From positions 1 through 64,000 of the forward strand of contig URVB01000002.1 in assembly GCA_900551075.1 (NCBI GenBank): 64,000 bases of DNA, given 5' to 3'. Below are positions 32,377 to 41,700 of this stretch, piece by piece (the first letter of the stretch is position 1; every line of letters begins with the position of its first letter). Under the pieces are notes generated by a model. The model was given only the letters and a program-made list of their open reading frames with translations, searched no databases and was not told the origin of the DNA. Source of the stretch: an uncultured Blautia sp. GTDB taxonomy: Bacteria; Bacillota; Clostridia; Lachnospirales; Lachnospiraceae. The translations under genes were made by a program, and so were the position numbers.

Positions 32377-33021
32377 TTATTCTGCAAGCAGCGCCGCTGA
32401 GCTGCTTCCTATCCTGTCACAGCCTTCTTCCAGAAATGCTTCCATATCCTTCTCTGTGCGGATTCCGCCCGCTGCCTTTATTTTTACATCCGGTCCGATA
32501 TTTTCTTTAAACAGACGAATATCCTCAAGCGAAGCTCCTGCCGTACCAAAGCCGGTGGAGGTCTTGATGTAATCAGCACCGGCCTTTGTCACGATCCGGC
32601 AGAGCTGGAGCTTTTCTTCCTCCGTAAGATAACAGGTTTCTGCGATCACCTTTAGCACATGACCGCCGCAGGCCTCCCGAATTTTGCAGATTTCCTCCTC
32701 CACTGCCGTAAAATCGTGGTTTTTGACATCACAGATATTGACAACCATATCAATTTCGTCAGCACCATCCTCCAGCGCTTTTTTGACCTCAGCCACCTTT
32801 GCTTCCGTCACACTGTAGCCCAGAGGGAAACCCACCACTGTGCAGATACGCACCTGCTCTCCAAAGGACTCCCGGATTTTTGGAACATAGCAGGGCGGAA
32901 CACAGACAGACGCGGTTTTGAGCCGTATTGCCTCCTCGCAAAGCCTGATAATATCCTCCCAGCCTGCGTATGCTTTTAACTGGGTATGATCCACATGTGT
33001 CAAAATTTCTGATGTATTCAT
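32377..33021 (-). CDS. deoC: Deoxyribose-phosphate aldolase
   Basis: DeoC splits 2-deoxyribose-5-phosphate into glyceraldehyde-3-phosphate and acetaldehyde. The 214-residue product has IDMVVNICDVK, LKVIAETCYLTEEEK (with the activating Lys in KVIAET), and the Schiff-base Lys in ADYIKTSTGFGTAGA (about residue 151), then VKIKAAGGIRT with the second Lys. A GSSSAALL phosphate site closes it. It follows the nucleoside phosphorylase gene by 30 bases; the two make a deoxynucleoside-salvage operon. Confidence 0.96.
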   Translation of the reverse strand: MNTSEILTHVDHTQLKAYAGWEDIIRLCEEAIRLKTASVCVPPCYVPKIRESFGEQVRICTVVGFPLGYSVTEAKVAEVKKALEDGADEIDMVVNICDVKNHDFTAVEEEICKIREACGGHVLKVIAETCYLTEEEKLQLCRIVTKAGADYIKTSTGFGTAGASLEDIRLFKENIGPDVKIKAAGGIRTEKDMEAFLEEGCDRIGSSSAALLAE

Positions 33022-33051
33022 GATACACTCCTTTCTGCTCCTTAAATGAAT

Positions 33052-34374
33052 TTAATATTTTTCTATCCTGTCCTTCTGTACTTTTGCATAAATCAATGGT
33101 TTTTTCACAGGTGGTTCGCCGCTCATCACAATTGCCTCTATAAGCTTCCGCTCTGCCGAATAAAAAAGTTCTTCTTTTGAAGCATATAACACTGCAAGTA
33201 CATCTCCTGCCTCCACCCAGTCTCCCGGTTTCTTTCTCAAAACAATGCCCGCACCGTAATCCAGACGGCTTTCCTTCGTCTCCCGTCCGGCTCCCAGCAT
33301 CACAGATGCAATGCCGCAGGCCTCCGTATCCATATGCACAATATATCCGCCTTTTTCAGCCTTTACTTCCCTGGTAAGTGACGCCAGCGGGAGCTTCCCT
33401 GTATCCAAAATGCAGGAAGCATCCCCTCCCTGTGCTTTTACCATTGCAAGAAAGCAATTCAGAGCGCTTCCGTTCCGTATTGCCTCCCATGCAGCTTTCT
33501 CACACGCATCTGCCGGTCCCTTATCAGCAAGATACAGCATATTTCCGGCAAGCCGGACGCAAATCTCGGTCAGATCAGCCGGGCCGTTTCCTTTCAGAGT
33601 TTCCACAGCTTCCATAACCTCCAGGGAATTGCCGATACAATTGCCAAGAGGCACATCCATATCTGTAATCAGCGCTGCTGTCCGCTTCCCTGCATTTTCC
33701 CCGATAGCCACCATGCATTTTGCAAGCTCTATGGAGCCTTCCAGGGTCTTCATAAAAGCCCCGCTTCCGGTCTTCACATCCAGCAGAATGCTGTCGCTGC
33801 CTGCTGCCAGCTTCTTCCCCATAACAGAAGCCGCAATCAGAGGAATACTGTCCACAGTAGCCGTCACATCCCGAAGCGCATACATTTTCTTATCCGCAGG
33901 TGCAAGATTTCCGGATTGTCCGATAATGCTGAGGCCCGTTTGATTTACCGTGTCAAAAAATTCCTGCTGCGTCAGGGTTGTCCGGAATCCGGGAATTGCC
34001 TCCAGCTTATCAATAGTCCCTCCGGTATGTCCAAGACCTCTTCCTGACATTTTTGCCACTTTTGCCCCGCAGGCAGCAGCGATCGGTCCTGCCACCATAG
34101 TTGTCTTATCTCCTACGCCGCCTGTAGAATGCTTATCTACCTTGATTCCTTCAATACCTGACAGATCGGCGATTTCCCCGGAATGTGCCACCACGTCTGT
34201 CAAAACAGAGATTTCCCGGTTCGTCATCCCCTGGAAATACACTGCCATCAAGAAGGCCGCCATCTGATAATCCGGCATTTCTCCCACCACATATAAGGAA
34301 ATCATATATCGGATTTCTTCATCCGTCAATTCTTCTCCATCTCTTTTTTTTCTGATGCAGTCATAAACTCTCAT
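33052..34374 (-). CDS. pdp: Pyrimidine-nucleoside phosphorylase
   Basis: This 440-residue enzyme phosphorolyses uridine, deoxyuridine and thymidine to base and (deoxy)ribose-1-phosphate. The family signature SGRGLGHTGGTIDKLEAIPG is at about 107-126, with KHSTGGVGDKTT before it for phosphate binding and a C-terminal YGAGIVLRKKPGDWVEAGD domain. I start at 34374, where AAAGGAGG lies 6 bases upstream. It is followed by deoC. Thymidine-only phosphorylase (deoA) is the close alternative; the Firmicutes enzymes are mostly the broad type. Confidence 0.93.
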   Translation of the reverse strand: MRVYDCIRKKRDGEELTDEEIRYMISLYVVGEMPDYQMAAFLMAVYFQGMTNREISVLTDVVAHSGEIADLSGIEGIKVDKHSTGGVGDKTTMVAGPIAAACGAKVAKMSGRGLGHTGGTIDKLEAIPGFRTTLTQQEFFDTVNQTGLSIIGQSGNLAPADKKMYALRDVTATVDSIPLIAASVMGKKLAAGSDSILLDVKTGSGAFMKTLEGSIELAKCMVAIGENAGKRTAALITDMDVPLGNCIGNSLEVMEAVETLKGNGPADLTEICVRLAGNMLYLADKGPADACEKAAWEAIRNGSALNCFLAMVKAQGGDASCILDTGKLPLASLTREVKAEKGGYIVHMDTEACGIASVMLGAGRETKESRLDYGAGIVLRKKPGDWVEAGDVLAVLYASKEELFYSAERKLIEAIVMSGEPPVKKPLIYAKVQKDRIEKY

Positions 34375-34492
34375 AAACGCCTCCTTTTCCTGCCGCCGGG
34401 ACACCTGGGACTATCCCCTTGCTTCCAGTGCACTGCCCGTAAAGCCCAGAGGCAAAAGCCTTCCCGACCAGTTCCTTTGCCGATACTTCCAC
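34361..34492 (-). CDS. Possible 43-residue leader ORF overlapping the pdp start
   Basis: A GTG at 34492, with AAGGTG about 8 bases upstream, opens a 43-codon frame (VEVSAKELVGKAF...) that covers the pdp leader and ends 14 bases inside pdp. Its product matches no family I know. It could couple ribosome flow to pdp, or simply be an untranslated leader that happens to be open. Confidence 0.25.
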   Translation of the reverse strand: MEVSAKELVGKAFASGLYGQCTGSKGIVPGVPAAGKGGVYESL

Positions 34493-34516
34493 AGTAAACA
34501 CCTTCTTTCTATACTT

Positions 34517-34545
34517 ATTATAGTATAACAAGACAAGGAGGACAA
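34517..34545 (-). promoter_or_regulatory. Promoter of pdp-deoC
   Basis: Minus strand: TTGTCC (34540-34545), 17-base spacer, TATAAT (34517-34522). It gives a leader of about 135 bases ahead of pdp. Confidence 0.7.
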
Positions 34546-34547
34546 GC

Positions 34548-34583
34548 AAAAAGCATTGCCGGGAATCCGTTCCGGGCAATGCC
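34548..34583 (-). terminator. Terminator of the spore-protein gene
   Basis: Minus strand: GGCATTGCCCGGAA paired with TTCCCGGCAATGC (one offset), then TTTTTG. It shares an 18-base 3' half (CCCGGCAATGCTTTTTG plus one) with the terminator at 2417-2470. Confidence 0.82.
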
Positions 34584-34589
34584 TTCTGT

Positions 34590-34781
34590 CTATTCTCTAT
34601 TTTTCCTTTTGCGTGTCATGAGACCCCCGATACGTCCGGTTTCCTTTGCCGACAGACTTTTCCAGCCGCTTTCCAGCACCTTATCCAAGACCCCCAGCTC
34701 CTCTGCAATCTCATATTTCATTTTTTCTTCCGAAGAAAGCTCACCCTTCAGATAAGCCTCCACTTCCTTATCCTTGTTCAT
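34590..34781 (-). CDS. Small acid-soluble spore protein, alpha/beta type
   Basis: The 63-residue protein has the alpha/beta SASP pattern in its clostridial form. KYEIAEELGVLDKV corresponds to the N-terminal DNA-binding helix and the germination-protease region. SAKETGRIGGLMTRKRK corresponds to the second conserved segment (NGSVGGEMVKR-like in Bacillus). SASPs coat forespore DNA and are degraded at germination. The N-terminal 20 residues are acidic and unlike classic members. I start at ATG 34781; a GTG at 34790 would overlap the Shine-Dalgarno. It is monocistronic, with its own terminator. Confidence 0.78.
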   Translation of the reverse strand: MNKDKEVEAYLKGELSSEEKMKYEIAEELGVLDKVLESGWKSLSAKETGRIGGLMTRKRKNRE

Positions 34782-34851
34782 TGTCCTCACACTCCTTTTT
34801 TTGATTCCTTTGGAGTATGGACCAATTCCGGTAAAAATATACAGCGTATTC

Positions 34852-35034
34852 TTACTTCGGGATAACTATGGCTGCGATGATATAAGCCCAGATTCCAGCA
34901 CCTCCGAAGCAGGTAAATACTACCCATGCCAGACGTACCAGCGTCGGATCGATATCAAAATACTCCGCAATACCTCCGCAAACGCCGCACAGCATACAAT
35001 TTACTGATGATTTATAAAGCCTTTTATTACTCAT
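34852..35034 (-). CDS. PspC-domain membrane protein
   Basis: The 60-residue protein is a bare PspC domain: KRLYKSSVNCMLCGVCGGIAEYFDIDPTLVRLAWV, broken here into its basic start, the GVCGGIAEY motif and a membrane helix (about 35-58). PspC proteins sense membrane stress in phage-shock systems. It is last in a padR, HAAS, DUF4097, PspC run that resembles LiaH/Psp-like envelope-response modules of Firmicutes. GAGAGGA precedes the start. Confidence 0.9.
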   Translation of the reverse strand: MSNKRLYKSSVNCMLCGVCGGIAEYFDIDPTLVRLAWVVFTCFGGAGIWAYIIAAIVIPK

Positions 35035-35054
35035 AAGAAATCCTCTCTTTCTTT

Positions 35055-35954
35055 TTATTCTGCATCTTCAAAATCCACACTGATACTTCCCATTCCGCAC
35101 TCCAGTTCAATTGTTCCGGATGCTCCCGGATTGTTGATCTTCTTCTCTTTTGCCAGTGAGGTAAAATTCTCTCCATCAATCGTAATTACACCAAGTCCGC
35201 ATTCCAATTTATAATTGTAATTGCTTCCTCTCCCTGCTAATTCCAATGACATAGAGCCAAGACCGCACTCCCCGTCAATCTCTCCTGCCGTCAGTCCCTG
35301 CAGATCCACAGTTCCGGTCCCCACCTCAATGCCCGCCTTCTGTACAGTCAGAGAAGCATCATTCTCCAATGTTCCTGCTCCGACATTGACATCCAGCTCC
35401 TGTACGGAAAGATCACTCAGAAGCTCTACGTTCCCTGCATGTACGTTAATTTCCATTTTATCAAACTGTGCGTCCTTTGGATAAAATACGGTCACGCTTC
35501 TGTGACTTACCTTTGAAGAACTATTGATCTTAAGCTCTCCTTTTTCATATTTTACCCTTACATTCCCGGTTTTATCATTTTCTATTTCTATTCTCATGGT
35601 ATCGCCATCATATGCCTCAAGGATCAGCTCATCATATCTGAGATTGATTTCTACCTCATTTGCAGGAGCTGTCGTATGCACTCTCTTCCCATTCGAATCA
35701 GTGCTGCCGGTCTCTGTGTGATGACTTTCTTCCCAGTCATCGTCCTCCCAGTCATCGTCCTCCCAGTCATCGTCCTCCCAGTCATCGTCCTCCCAGTCCA
35801 TATTTCTCAGGTCGTAATATTTTTCACGCATCTTCTGCACAATATCTACTGTTTCCATAGTGGCTCCCATAGCAACCCCGCCCAGCGAAAATCCGATGCC
35901 GACAACACCAAACACACAAGCCAGAATCAACATTGCCTTAATAAATTTCTTCAT
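35055..35954 (-). CDS. DUF4097 (LiaG-like) surface protein with DDWED repeats
   Basis: The 299-residue protein has an N-terminal signal anchor (about 5-30). A short linker contains DWEDD repeats (about 53-75), encoded by four full 15-base repeats. A beta-helix-like DUF4097 domain follows (about 95-299), with recurring ELECGMGSISVD-type rungs (for example LECGLGVITIDG). DUF4097 proteins such as LiaG commonly accompany PspC and HAAS-domain proteins in envelope-stress loci. It overlaps the HAAS gene as ATGA. The acidic Trp-containing linker is likely variable in length between strains. Confidence 0.85.
   Translation of the reverse strand: MKKFIKAMLILACVFGVVGIGFSLGGVAMGATMETVDIVQKMREKYYDLRNMDWEDDDWEDDDWEDDDWEDDDWEESHHTETGSTDSNGKRVHTTAPANEVEINLRYDELILEAYDGDTMRIEIENDKTGNVRVKYEKGELKINSSSKVSHRSVTVFYPKDAQFDKMEINVHAGNVELLSDLSVQELDVNVGAGTLENDASLTVQKAGIEVGTGTVDLQGLTAGEIDGECGLGSMSLELAGRGSNYNYKLECGLGVITIDGENFTSLAKEKKINNPGASGTIELECGMGSISVDFEDAE
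35731..35798. repeat. 15-bp tandem repeat inside the DUF4097 gene
   Basis: Four complete copies of TCCCAGTCATCGTCC (35731-35790) plus a partial fifth. Being 15 bp, gains or losses keep the reading frame and change the number of DDWED units. Confidence 0.95.
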
Positions 35955-36757
35955 GCATTCGCACCATCCTTTCTTCCCCTGTGAAGAAGCTTATAACAGA
36001 AATCCGTAAACATTCTGAGCAGCCTGGGAAGAAGCTTGCCTGCGGCATATACCAAAAGCGCCAGAAGCAGTACACCCACTGCTACCAGAATACATCCGAT
36101 TCCGATACATAAAACTCCTGCGGCCGGATTGGAAAAGCAAAGGCCAATTCCTGTTATGCCGCACACAATACCGCCGATCACCAGTCCCAATACCGCAGCT
36201 CCCAGAGCAAACACGATCAGAAACGGAAGCATTGCAATGGTCACAACTACACCCAGAATTCCTCCAACTGCCCCTTTCACAAAAGGTGAAACAAAGACCA
36301 GAAGAATCAGCACCAATATTAACCCGGCATTGTTTTTCTTTTTATCTGCATGATATCCTCTCTCCGCCCGGCTTCTGCCTCTCCCGTAATGGCCGTTTTC
36401 CCAGCCGGCCCTGTCTCTGCAAAACTGCCGCCTGCCCCCGGAAGCACCTTCCGCCCGCTTAGAAGACTCACTGTTCTGCTGTCTCGTCTCAGGCATCTGT
36501 ACATCCTCCCGTGTCCTGGAGTCCTCATAGCCACGCTCTGTATATTCCGCATACTGATCATTGCTTTCATTTAAATCTGCCTTAATAATCGCTGCGACCT
36601 TGCCGGGACTTCCAAGCTCCCGGATAACTGCGTCTTCCTGTTCCTCTCCGGCATCATCAAAATAACTGTTATAATAATCAAGCGCTTCCTGCCGTTCAGC
36701 TTCAGAGATATCGGAAAGCAATTTTTCTAATTGTTCCATAAACTGCGCTCTGTTCAT
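35951..36757 (-). CDS. HAAS/DUF1700-domain membrane protein
   Basis: The 268-residue protein starts with the HAAS-type helical domain (MNRAQFMEQLEKLLSDISEA, DYYNSYFDDAGEE, VIRELGSPGKVAAII; about 1-62). It has a basic, Arg/Gly-rich middle and about three or four membrane segments (about 145-255). In Firmicutes these proteins pair with an upstream PadR regulator that may bind the HAAS domain. Both of its ends overlap neighbours as ATGA (padR at 36754-36757, DUF4097 at 35951-35954), so the operon is tightly coupled. Confidence 0.88.
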   Translation of the reverse strand: MNRAQFMEQLEKLLSDISEAERQEALDYYNSYFDDAGEEQEDAVIRELGSPGKVAAIIKADLNESNDQYAEYTERGYEDSRTREDVQMPETRQQNSESSKRAEGASGGRRQFCRDRAGWENGHYGRGRSRAERGYHADKKKNNAGLILVLILLVFVSPFVKGAVGGILGVVVTIAMLPFLIVFALGAAVLGLVIGGIVCGITGIGLCFSNPAAGVLCIGIGCILVAVGVLLLALLVYAAGKLLPRLLRMFTDFCYKLLHRGRKDGANA

Positions 36758-37077
36758 ACTTTTATTCCTCCCTCAAACAGCTTAGATATCTTAGATGAAT
36801 AATTTTTCCATTCAACCTTATATAACTGCAGTTGCGCGGCGCCTTTATCTGTCAGTTTGTAATAACGCCGGTTCCTTCCTGCATACGCCATATCGTAGAC
36901 CTCCAGACACTCATCCTTCTGCAGCCTCCGAAGAACAGGATACAAAGTAGATTCCGAAACATCCAGCACTCCGCGCACATCCTGTGTGATCTTATAACCA
37001 TAGGTTCCTTCCTGTTCTTTGGAAACAACAGCCAGAACAATAGCATCCAGAAGGGCTGCACCTGTATTAAATACCAT
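36754..37077 (-). CDS. PadR-family transcriptional regulator
   Basis: The 107-residue winged-helix protein is of the short PadR-s2 type: ILAVVSKEQEGTYGYKITQD, SESTLYPVLRRLQKDECLEVY and RNRRYYKLTDKG in the wing. It is first in the PadR, HAAS, DUF4097, PspC operon and probably represses it, with the AT-rich palindromes at 37141-37180 as likely sites. Confidence 0.92.
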   Translation of the reverse strand: MVFNTGAALLDAIVLAVVSKEQEGTYGYKITQDVRGVLDVSESTLYPVLRRLQKDECLEVYDMAYAGRNRRYYKLTDKGAAQLQLYKVEWKNYSSKISKLFEGGIKV

Positions 37078-37140
37078 ATGCTCACTTCCTTATTATTTTA
37101 CTTGTATTATTATACGAAGTTCCAATATTGTTTTATTGAT

Positions 37141-37180
37141 AATACTATATATTATATAATATAGGTTTGTCAATAGTATT
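37141..37180. promoter_or_regulatory. AT-rich palindromes between padR and the methyltransferase gene
   Basis: A perfect 16-bp palindrome, TATATTATATAATATA (37148-37163), is nested within an AATACTAT/ATAGTATT inverted repeat (37141-37148 and 37173-37180). A minus-strand TTGACA (37168-37173) with TATATA 16 bases further overlaps it, so a bound PadR would cover the promoter. Another -10-like TATAAT lies nearer padR. Confidence 0.5.
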
Positions 37181-37261
37181 TTGCAAAATTATATTATCAA
37201 TTATAATGAAGCAGGAAACATCCCAAGAGATGCTTTGATTTCTAATTTATTCGGAGGAGCT

Positions 37262-38671
37262 ATGAATCAACAGACAAGAGAACGAGAACTTCCTGAGGCT
37301 TTTCTAAACAGGATGAAAGAAATGCTGGGAACCGAATACGATTCCTTTCTGGAAAGCTATAAAAATCCGCGCACCTATGGCCTGCGCGTCAATACCCGGA
37401 AAATAAGCTGCAAAGAATTCGAAAAAATCGCGCCGTTTCCAATAGAAAAAATCCCATGGGTAGAAAACGGTTATTTCTATCAGGAAGAAAGCCGCCCGGC
37501 CAGATGCCCTTATTATCAGGCAGGCTTATATTATCTGCAGGAGCCCAGCGCTATGACGCCTGCTTCCAGACTTCCGGTCCTTCCGGGAGAATACATCCTT
37601 GACCTCTGTGCGGCTCCCGGCGGCAAAGCAACCGCACTTGGGGCCAATCTACAGGGGCAAGGGCTTCTGGTTGCCAACGATATCAGCACCTCACGGGCAA
37701 GAGCGCTTCTTAGGAATCTGGAACTGTTCGGAATCCCCAATGTTTTTGTTGCCAATGAAGCACCCGCGAAACTTGCAAAAGCTTTTCCGGGATTCTTTCA
37801 CAAAATCATGCTGGACGCCCCATGCTCCGGCGAGGGTATGTTCCGGAAGGAAGAAGCACTTGCAAGGGACTGGACTTTGGAAAAATCCCGGGAACTGGCA
37901 GACATCCAGAAAGAACTGATCCTGAATGCCTCGGACATGCTCCGCCCGGGCGGACTGCTTCTGTACTCCACCTGCACCTTTGCTCCGGAGGAAGATGAAG
38001 GCTGTATTTCCTTTTTATTAGAGAACCGGCCGGATATGGAGCTGCTTCCGATTCCCGGATACGAAGGCTTTTCCCAGGGAGTTCCGGCATGGGGAAACGG
38101 TGATGGGCGTCTTACAAACTGCATACGCATTTTCCCGCACAAAATGAACGGAGAGGGCCATTTTCTGGCTCTTCTTCAGAAGCCCGGCAATACCCTCACA
38201 GAAGTCCGGCCTCCTCTGCCAAAGCCCGACAAACATACACAAAAATGGCTGGAAGCCTTTTTCCGGGAAATTGGCTTAAGAACCTTAGGCGGTGTTCCCT
38301 TCGACTGGAACCGCGTGGAAACCCGGGGAGACAAAGTATACTATCTTCCGCCTGTCAACAGCAGCTTCCGGGGGCTTGCCTTTCTCCGGAATGGTCTGTA
38401 TCTGGGTGATTTAAAGAAAAACCGCTTTGAGCCAGGCCAGCCTCTGGCACTGGCGCTCCACAAAAATGATGTCGGGGCAGTCATATCCCTTCCAGTTTCC
38501 GACGAACGCCTGACACGCTATCTGAAAGGCGAAACACTCCTGATAAAGCCTCACGAGGCTGCTCACGCAAAGGGCTGGCATGTGCTCTGCGCTGACGGCT
38601 ATCCTCTTGGCTTCGGAAAGCTGGTAAACCGGACATTAAAAAACAAATATCCCGCAGGCTGGAGGGTGTGA
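37262..38671 (+). CDS. RsmF-type 16S rRNA m5C methyltransferase
   Basis: The 469-residue RsmB/NOP-family enzyme has the SAM site LDLCAAPGGKATALG (about 113-127), motif IV DAPCSGEGMFRKE with one catalytic Cys (about 192-204) and motif VI LYSTCTFAPEEDE with the other (about 243-255). The C-terminal part (about 330-469) matches the RsmF PUA-like extension, with FLRNGLYLGDLKKNRFEP. The likely target is a cytosine of 16S rRNA, using SAM. Start at 37262 follows CGGAGGAG; the frame is open 27 codons further upstream. Confidence 0.9.
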   Translation: MNQQTRERELPEAFLNRMKEMLGTEYDSFLESYKNPRTYGLRVNTRKISCKEFEKIAPFPIEKIPWVENGYFYQEESRPARCPYYQAGLYYLQEPSAMTPASRLPVLPGEYILDLCAAPGGKATALGANLQGQGLLVANDISTSRARALLRNLELFGIPNVFVANEAPAKLAKAFPGFFHKIMLDAPCSGEGMFRKEEALARDWTLEKSRELADIQKELILNASDMLRPGGLLLYSTCTFAPEEDEGCISFLLENRPDMELLPIPGYEGFSQGVPAWGNGDGRLTNCIRIFPHKMNGEGHFLALLQKPGNTLTEVRPPLPKPDKHTQKWLEAFFREIGLRTLGGVPFDWNRVETRGDKVYYLPPVNSSFRGLAFLRNGLYLGDLKKNRFEPGQPLALALHKNDVGAVISLPVSDERLTRYLKGETLLIKPHEAAHAKGWHVLCADGYPLGFGKLVNRTLKNKYPAGWRV

Positions 38672-38701
38672 CCCTCCGGCCTCATTTTCACCAGACTCCT
38701 G

Positions 38702-41700
38702 TCATACCTCAATCGCTCTTCCAAGCGTAAAGGAATAAATATACTTCTCTTTCACCTTTTTGCCTGTCATGCGCTCCAATGCCTCCGCATAACCCTCAAG
38801 CTGTATATGATACAGGTCCGCCAGCCGCTGTTCTTCGTTGGCAGACACCTTATCTGTCTTATAATCCACCAGGACAATGGCATCTTCTTCCAGAAAGTAG
38901 GCATCAATGATACCCTGCACCAGTACCGTCTCCTCACCCGGCCATGCCGGATTCAGTGCAGAGGCCGGATTTGAGATCACAAAGGGCTGCTCCCGGAACA
39001 GATTACCCAAGAGAGAGGCCGCTGCCATACGCTGCCCAATAGGGGATTCTGCAAACAGCAGGATATCCTCAGGCAAAATACTCTCTGCTTCCGCTCTCTC
39101 CATTTTCTGTGCTTCCAGAAGCTTCTCCAACTGCTCCTTTATTTCTTTTTCGGAAGAAACACGGTGATAATCCAGGCACTCCATAAGCTTATGATATGCC
39201 GTTCCCCTTGCAGCCCCCTTATAACGCTCTTCCTCTCCCGCAATAAACTTCGGGATCAGAGGAATGATATCCGGCTCAAAAAAGAGGCTCTCTTCCCTTT
39301 CTGAGTCTCCTGCATAGCTTCGCTTCTTCAGCTCGGAAACACTGACCTTCACAGGTATTTCTTTTAAATATTCATAGGGATACACGAACCCGAAGCGTTC
39401 CTCCAATGCCTCTTTGATCTGCACATCATAGGTCTTCTCACAATCCCAGTTTTTCAGGATTTCCTCCTGTATCTGACTGTCTGCCTGGTACAGAACATCC
39501 TCCTGTGCCAGATCCAATGGCGTAAGAAGCTTCACTTCAAATTCAGCCTTTGCATCATGAAGGCCAGACCTGCCTTTTATAGGAATCCCATATTCTGCAT
39601 AGAGTGCATCCACACAACGATGCCGTGCAAGTGCCGGAAGCACATAGGACCAGTAATTTTTTCCCTTCATACGCATCCCGATCGGGAGGAGCACCTCCTC
39701 CCTGTCCTGATAACGTGCCAGAGAAAGCACCTGTTTTTCCACTTTTCCAATGGTTCCCGTCATAATGAGCTTTTCCTTCGCCCTGGTCAGGGCTACATAC
39801 AACACACGCAGCTCCTCACCGAGACACTCCTTCTGAAGCTCTCTCTTAAGCATCTGCTTCTGGAGAGTCGGCACGATCAAACGCTGTTCCGGAAAGATTG
39901 CATCCGCTCCCAGTCCAAGCTCCGGATGAATCAAAAGCCCGGCATTCATATCCTGAAAATTGAACTGCTTTCCCATACCTGCCGCAAACACAACCGGAAA
40001 TTCCAGACCTTTGCTTTTATGAATGGTCATGATCTGTACGGAGCCCTGTCCGGCTCCCGAAAGATTCACCTCTCCGAAATCCACCTCATATTTCTGAAGC
40101 TTTTCCACGTAACGGATAAAATTAAACAGTCCTCGATAACTGGTCTTTTCATAATCCATTGCCTTTTCCACCAGCATGCGCAGATTTGCACTCCGCTGCT
40201 CCCCTCCGGGCAAGGCTCTGGCATAATCTCCATAACCGGTTGCCTTCAACACATGGAGAATAAGCTGGTGAATGGGTGTATAAGCTGCCATATCGCGGAT
40301 TTCCTCCAAAAGCTCCAAAAATCCTCTCAGCTTTTCCTTAAGCCGTTCTTTTTCATTTTCTTTTGGAAACAGCACCAGTTGTCCGTTATCCACATAACTG
40401 CGCACGCTGTCGTATAAGAATCCACCGGGACATTCGCTCCGGATCATTGCCAGCTCCTGGGAGGTACAGCCAACGATTGGAGAATGAAGCACACCTGCCA
40501 GTGGGATATCCTGCAGGGGATTGTCACAGATATGCAGATAATTCAGAACCGTCACCACCTCCTGAGCAGAAAAATATCCGGTCCTGGACGCCGTATAGGA
40601 AGGAATTCCCTTTGAAGCAAATACCTGGCTGAAGGTTTCCGCCCAACCGTAGGCCGTCCGCAGCAGCACCACAATATCCCCGTATTCCGCCTTGCGGTAG
40701 GTTCCGGTTTCCCTGTCCAGCACCTGCTCCTGTCCCACAATCTGTGCTATCCTCTGTGCAATGGCAAGTGCCTCCAGCTCCCGGGCATTCCGGCCGCCCT
40801 GCTCATCCGCCAGCTCTTCATGGTCCTTCTCAATCAGAAGCACCTCTGTCTTAACGAATTTCTCATCTGCTCCCTCAGGAAACACAGCTCCCGGATACAG
40901 AGCAGCCGCATCATCATAGGCAATTCCACCTAAATCCTCACCCATAATCTGACGGAAGATATAATTGACGCTTTCCAGCACCTGGGGACGGCTTCGGAAA
41001 TTTTTGTGCAGGTCTATCCTCTGCTCCTCACCCTCCTCCAGGGAATAGCTTCTGTATTTTTCCATAAACAGCTCCGGTCTTGCCAGACGGAACCGGTAGA
41101 TACTCTGCTTTACATCTCCTACCATAAAAACATTTTTCCGGTGATTCACCCAACCGGAAACCAAATTGGTAAGCAGCTCCTGCACAAAGTTGCTGTCCTG
41201 ATACTCATCCACCAGAACCTCATCGTACTTTTCGGAAAGCTCTCCCGCAGCCTGACTCACATGGCAAACACCCTTCTCATCCTTTGTCATCAGCATTTCC
41301 AGGGCGAAATGCTCCATATCCGTAAAATCCAGAAGATTCTTCTCCCTCTTCTTTTCTGCAAAGCGCTCCATAAAAGCAAGCGTCAGCTCCACCAGACACT
41401 CCATAGGCACTCTTAAGACGTGCAGCAGCTCCAAATGCTGCTCTTCGGTTCCGATGAAATACCGGCTTCCCAGCTCTTCCAGAATCCCCTTGACCTCTCC
41501 TCGCAGCTCCCTGACCTGCTCTTTTTTGGCATGTTCTACATTCTCTGCCTTTTTGGCCGATAGCCTTGCAAAGACGGGCTTCCTCAAAAGCTCCGCAAGC
41601 GTATTGTAATCCTTCTGCTCCACGGTCTTCAAAAGCTGTCCGATCAGAAGCAGGTCACTGTTCAGCGCATCCTCATACAGATAGGGCCCTCCCTCCTCCA

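Noticed and set aside
35731..35798. CRISPR array
   Set aside because: The 15-bp units are directly adjacent with no spacers and code in frame for DWEDD.
38658..38682. Terminator between the methyltransferase gene and addA
   Set aside because: A GGAGGGT/ACCCTCC stem overlaps the stop codon but has no T-run on either strand; left unlisted as a terminator.
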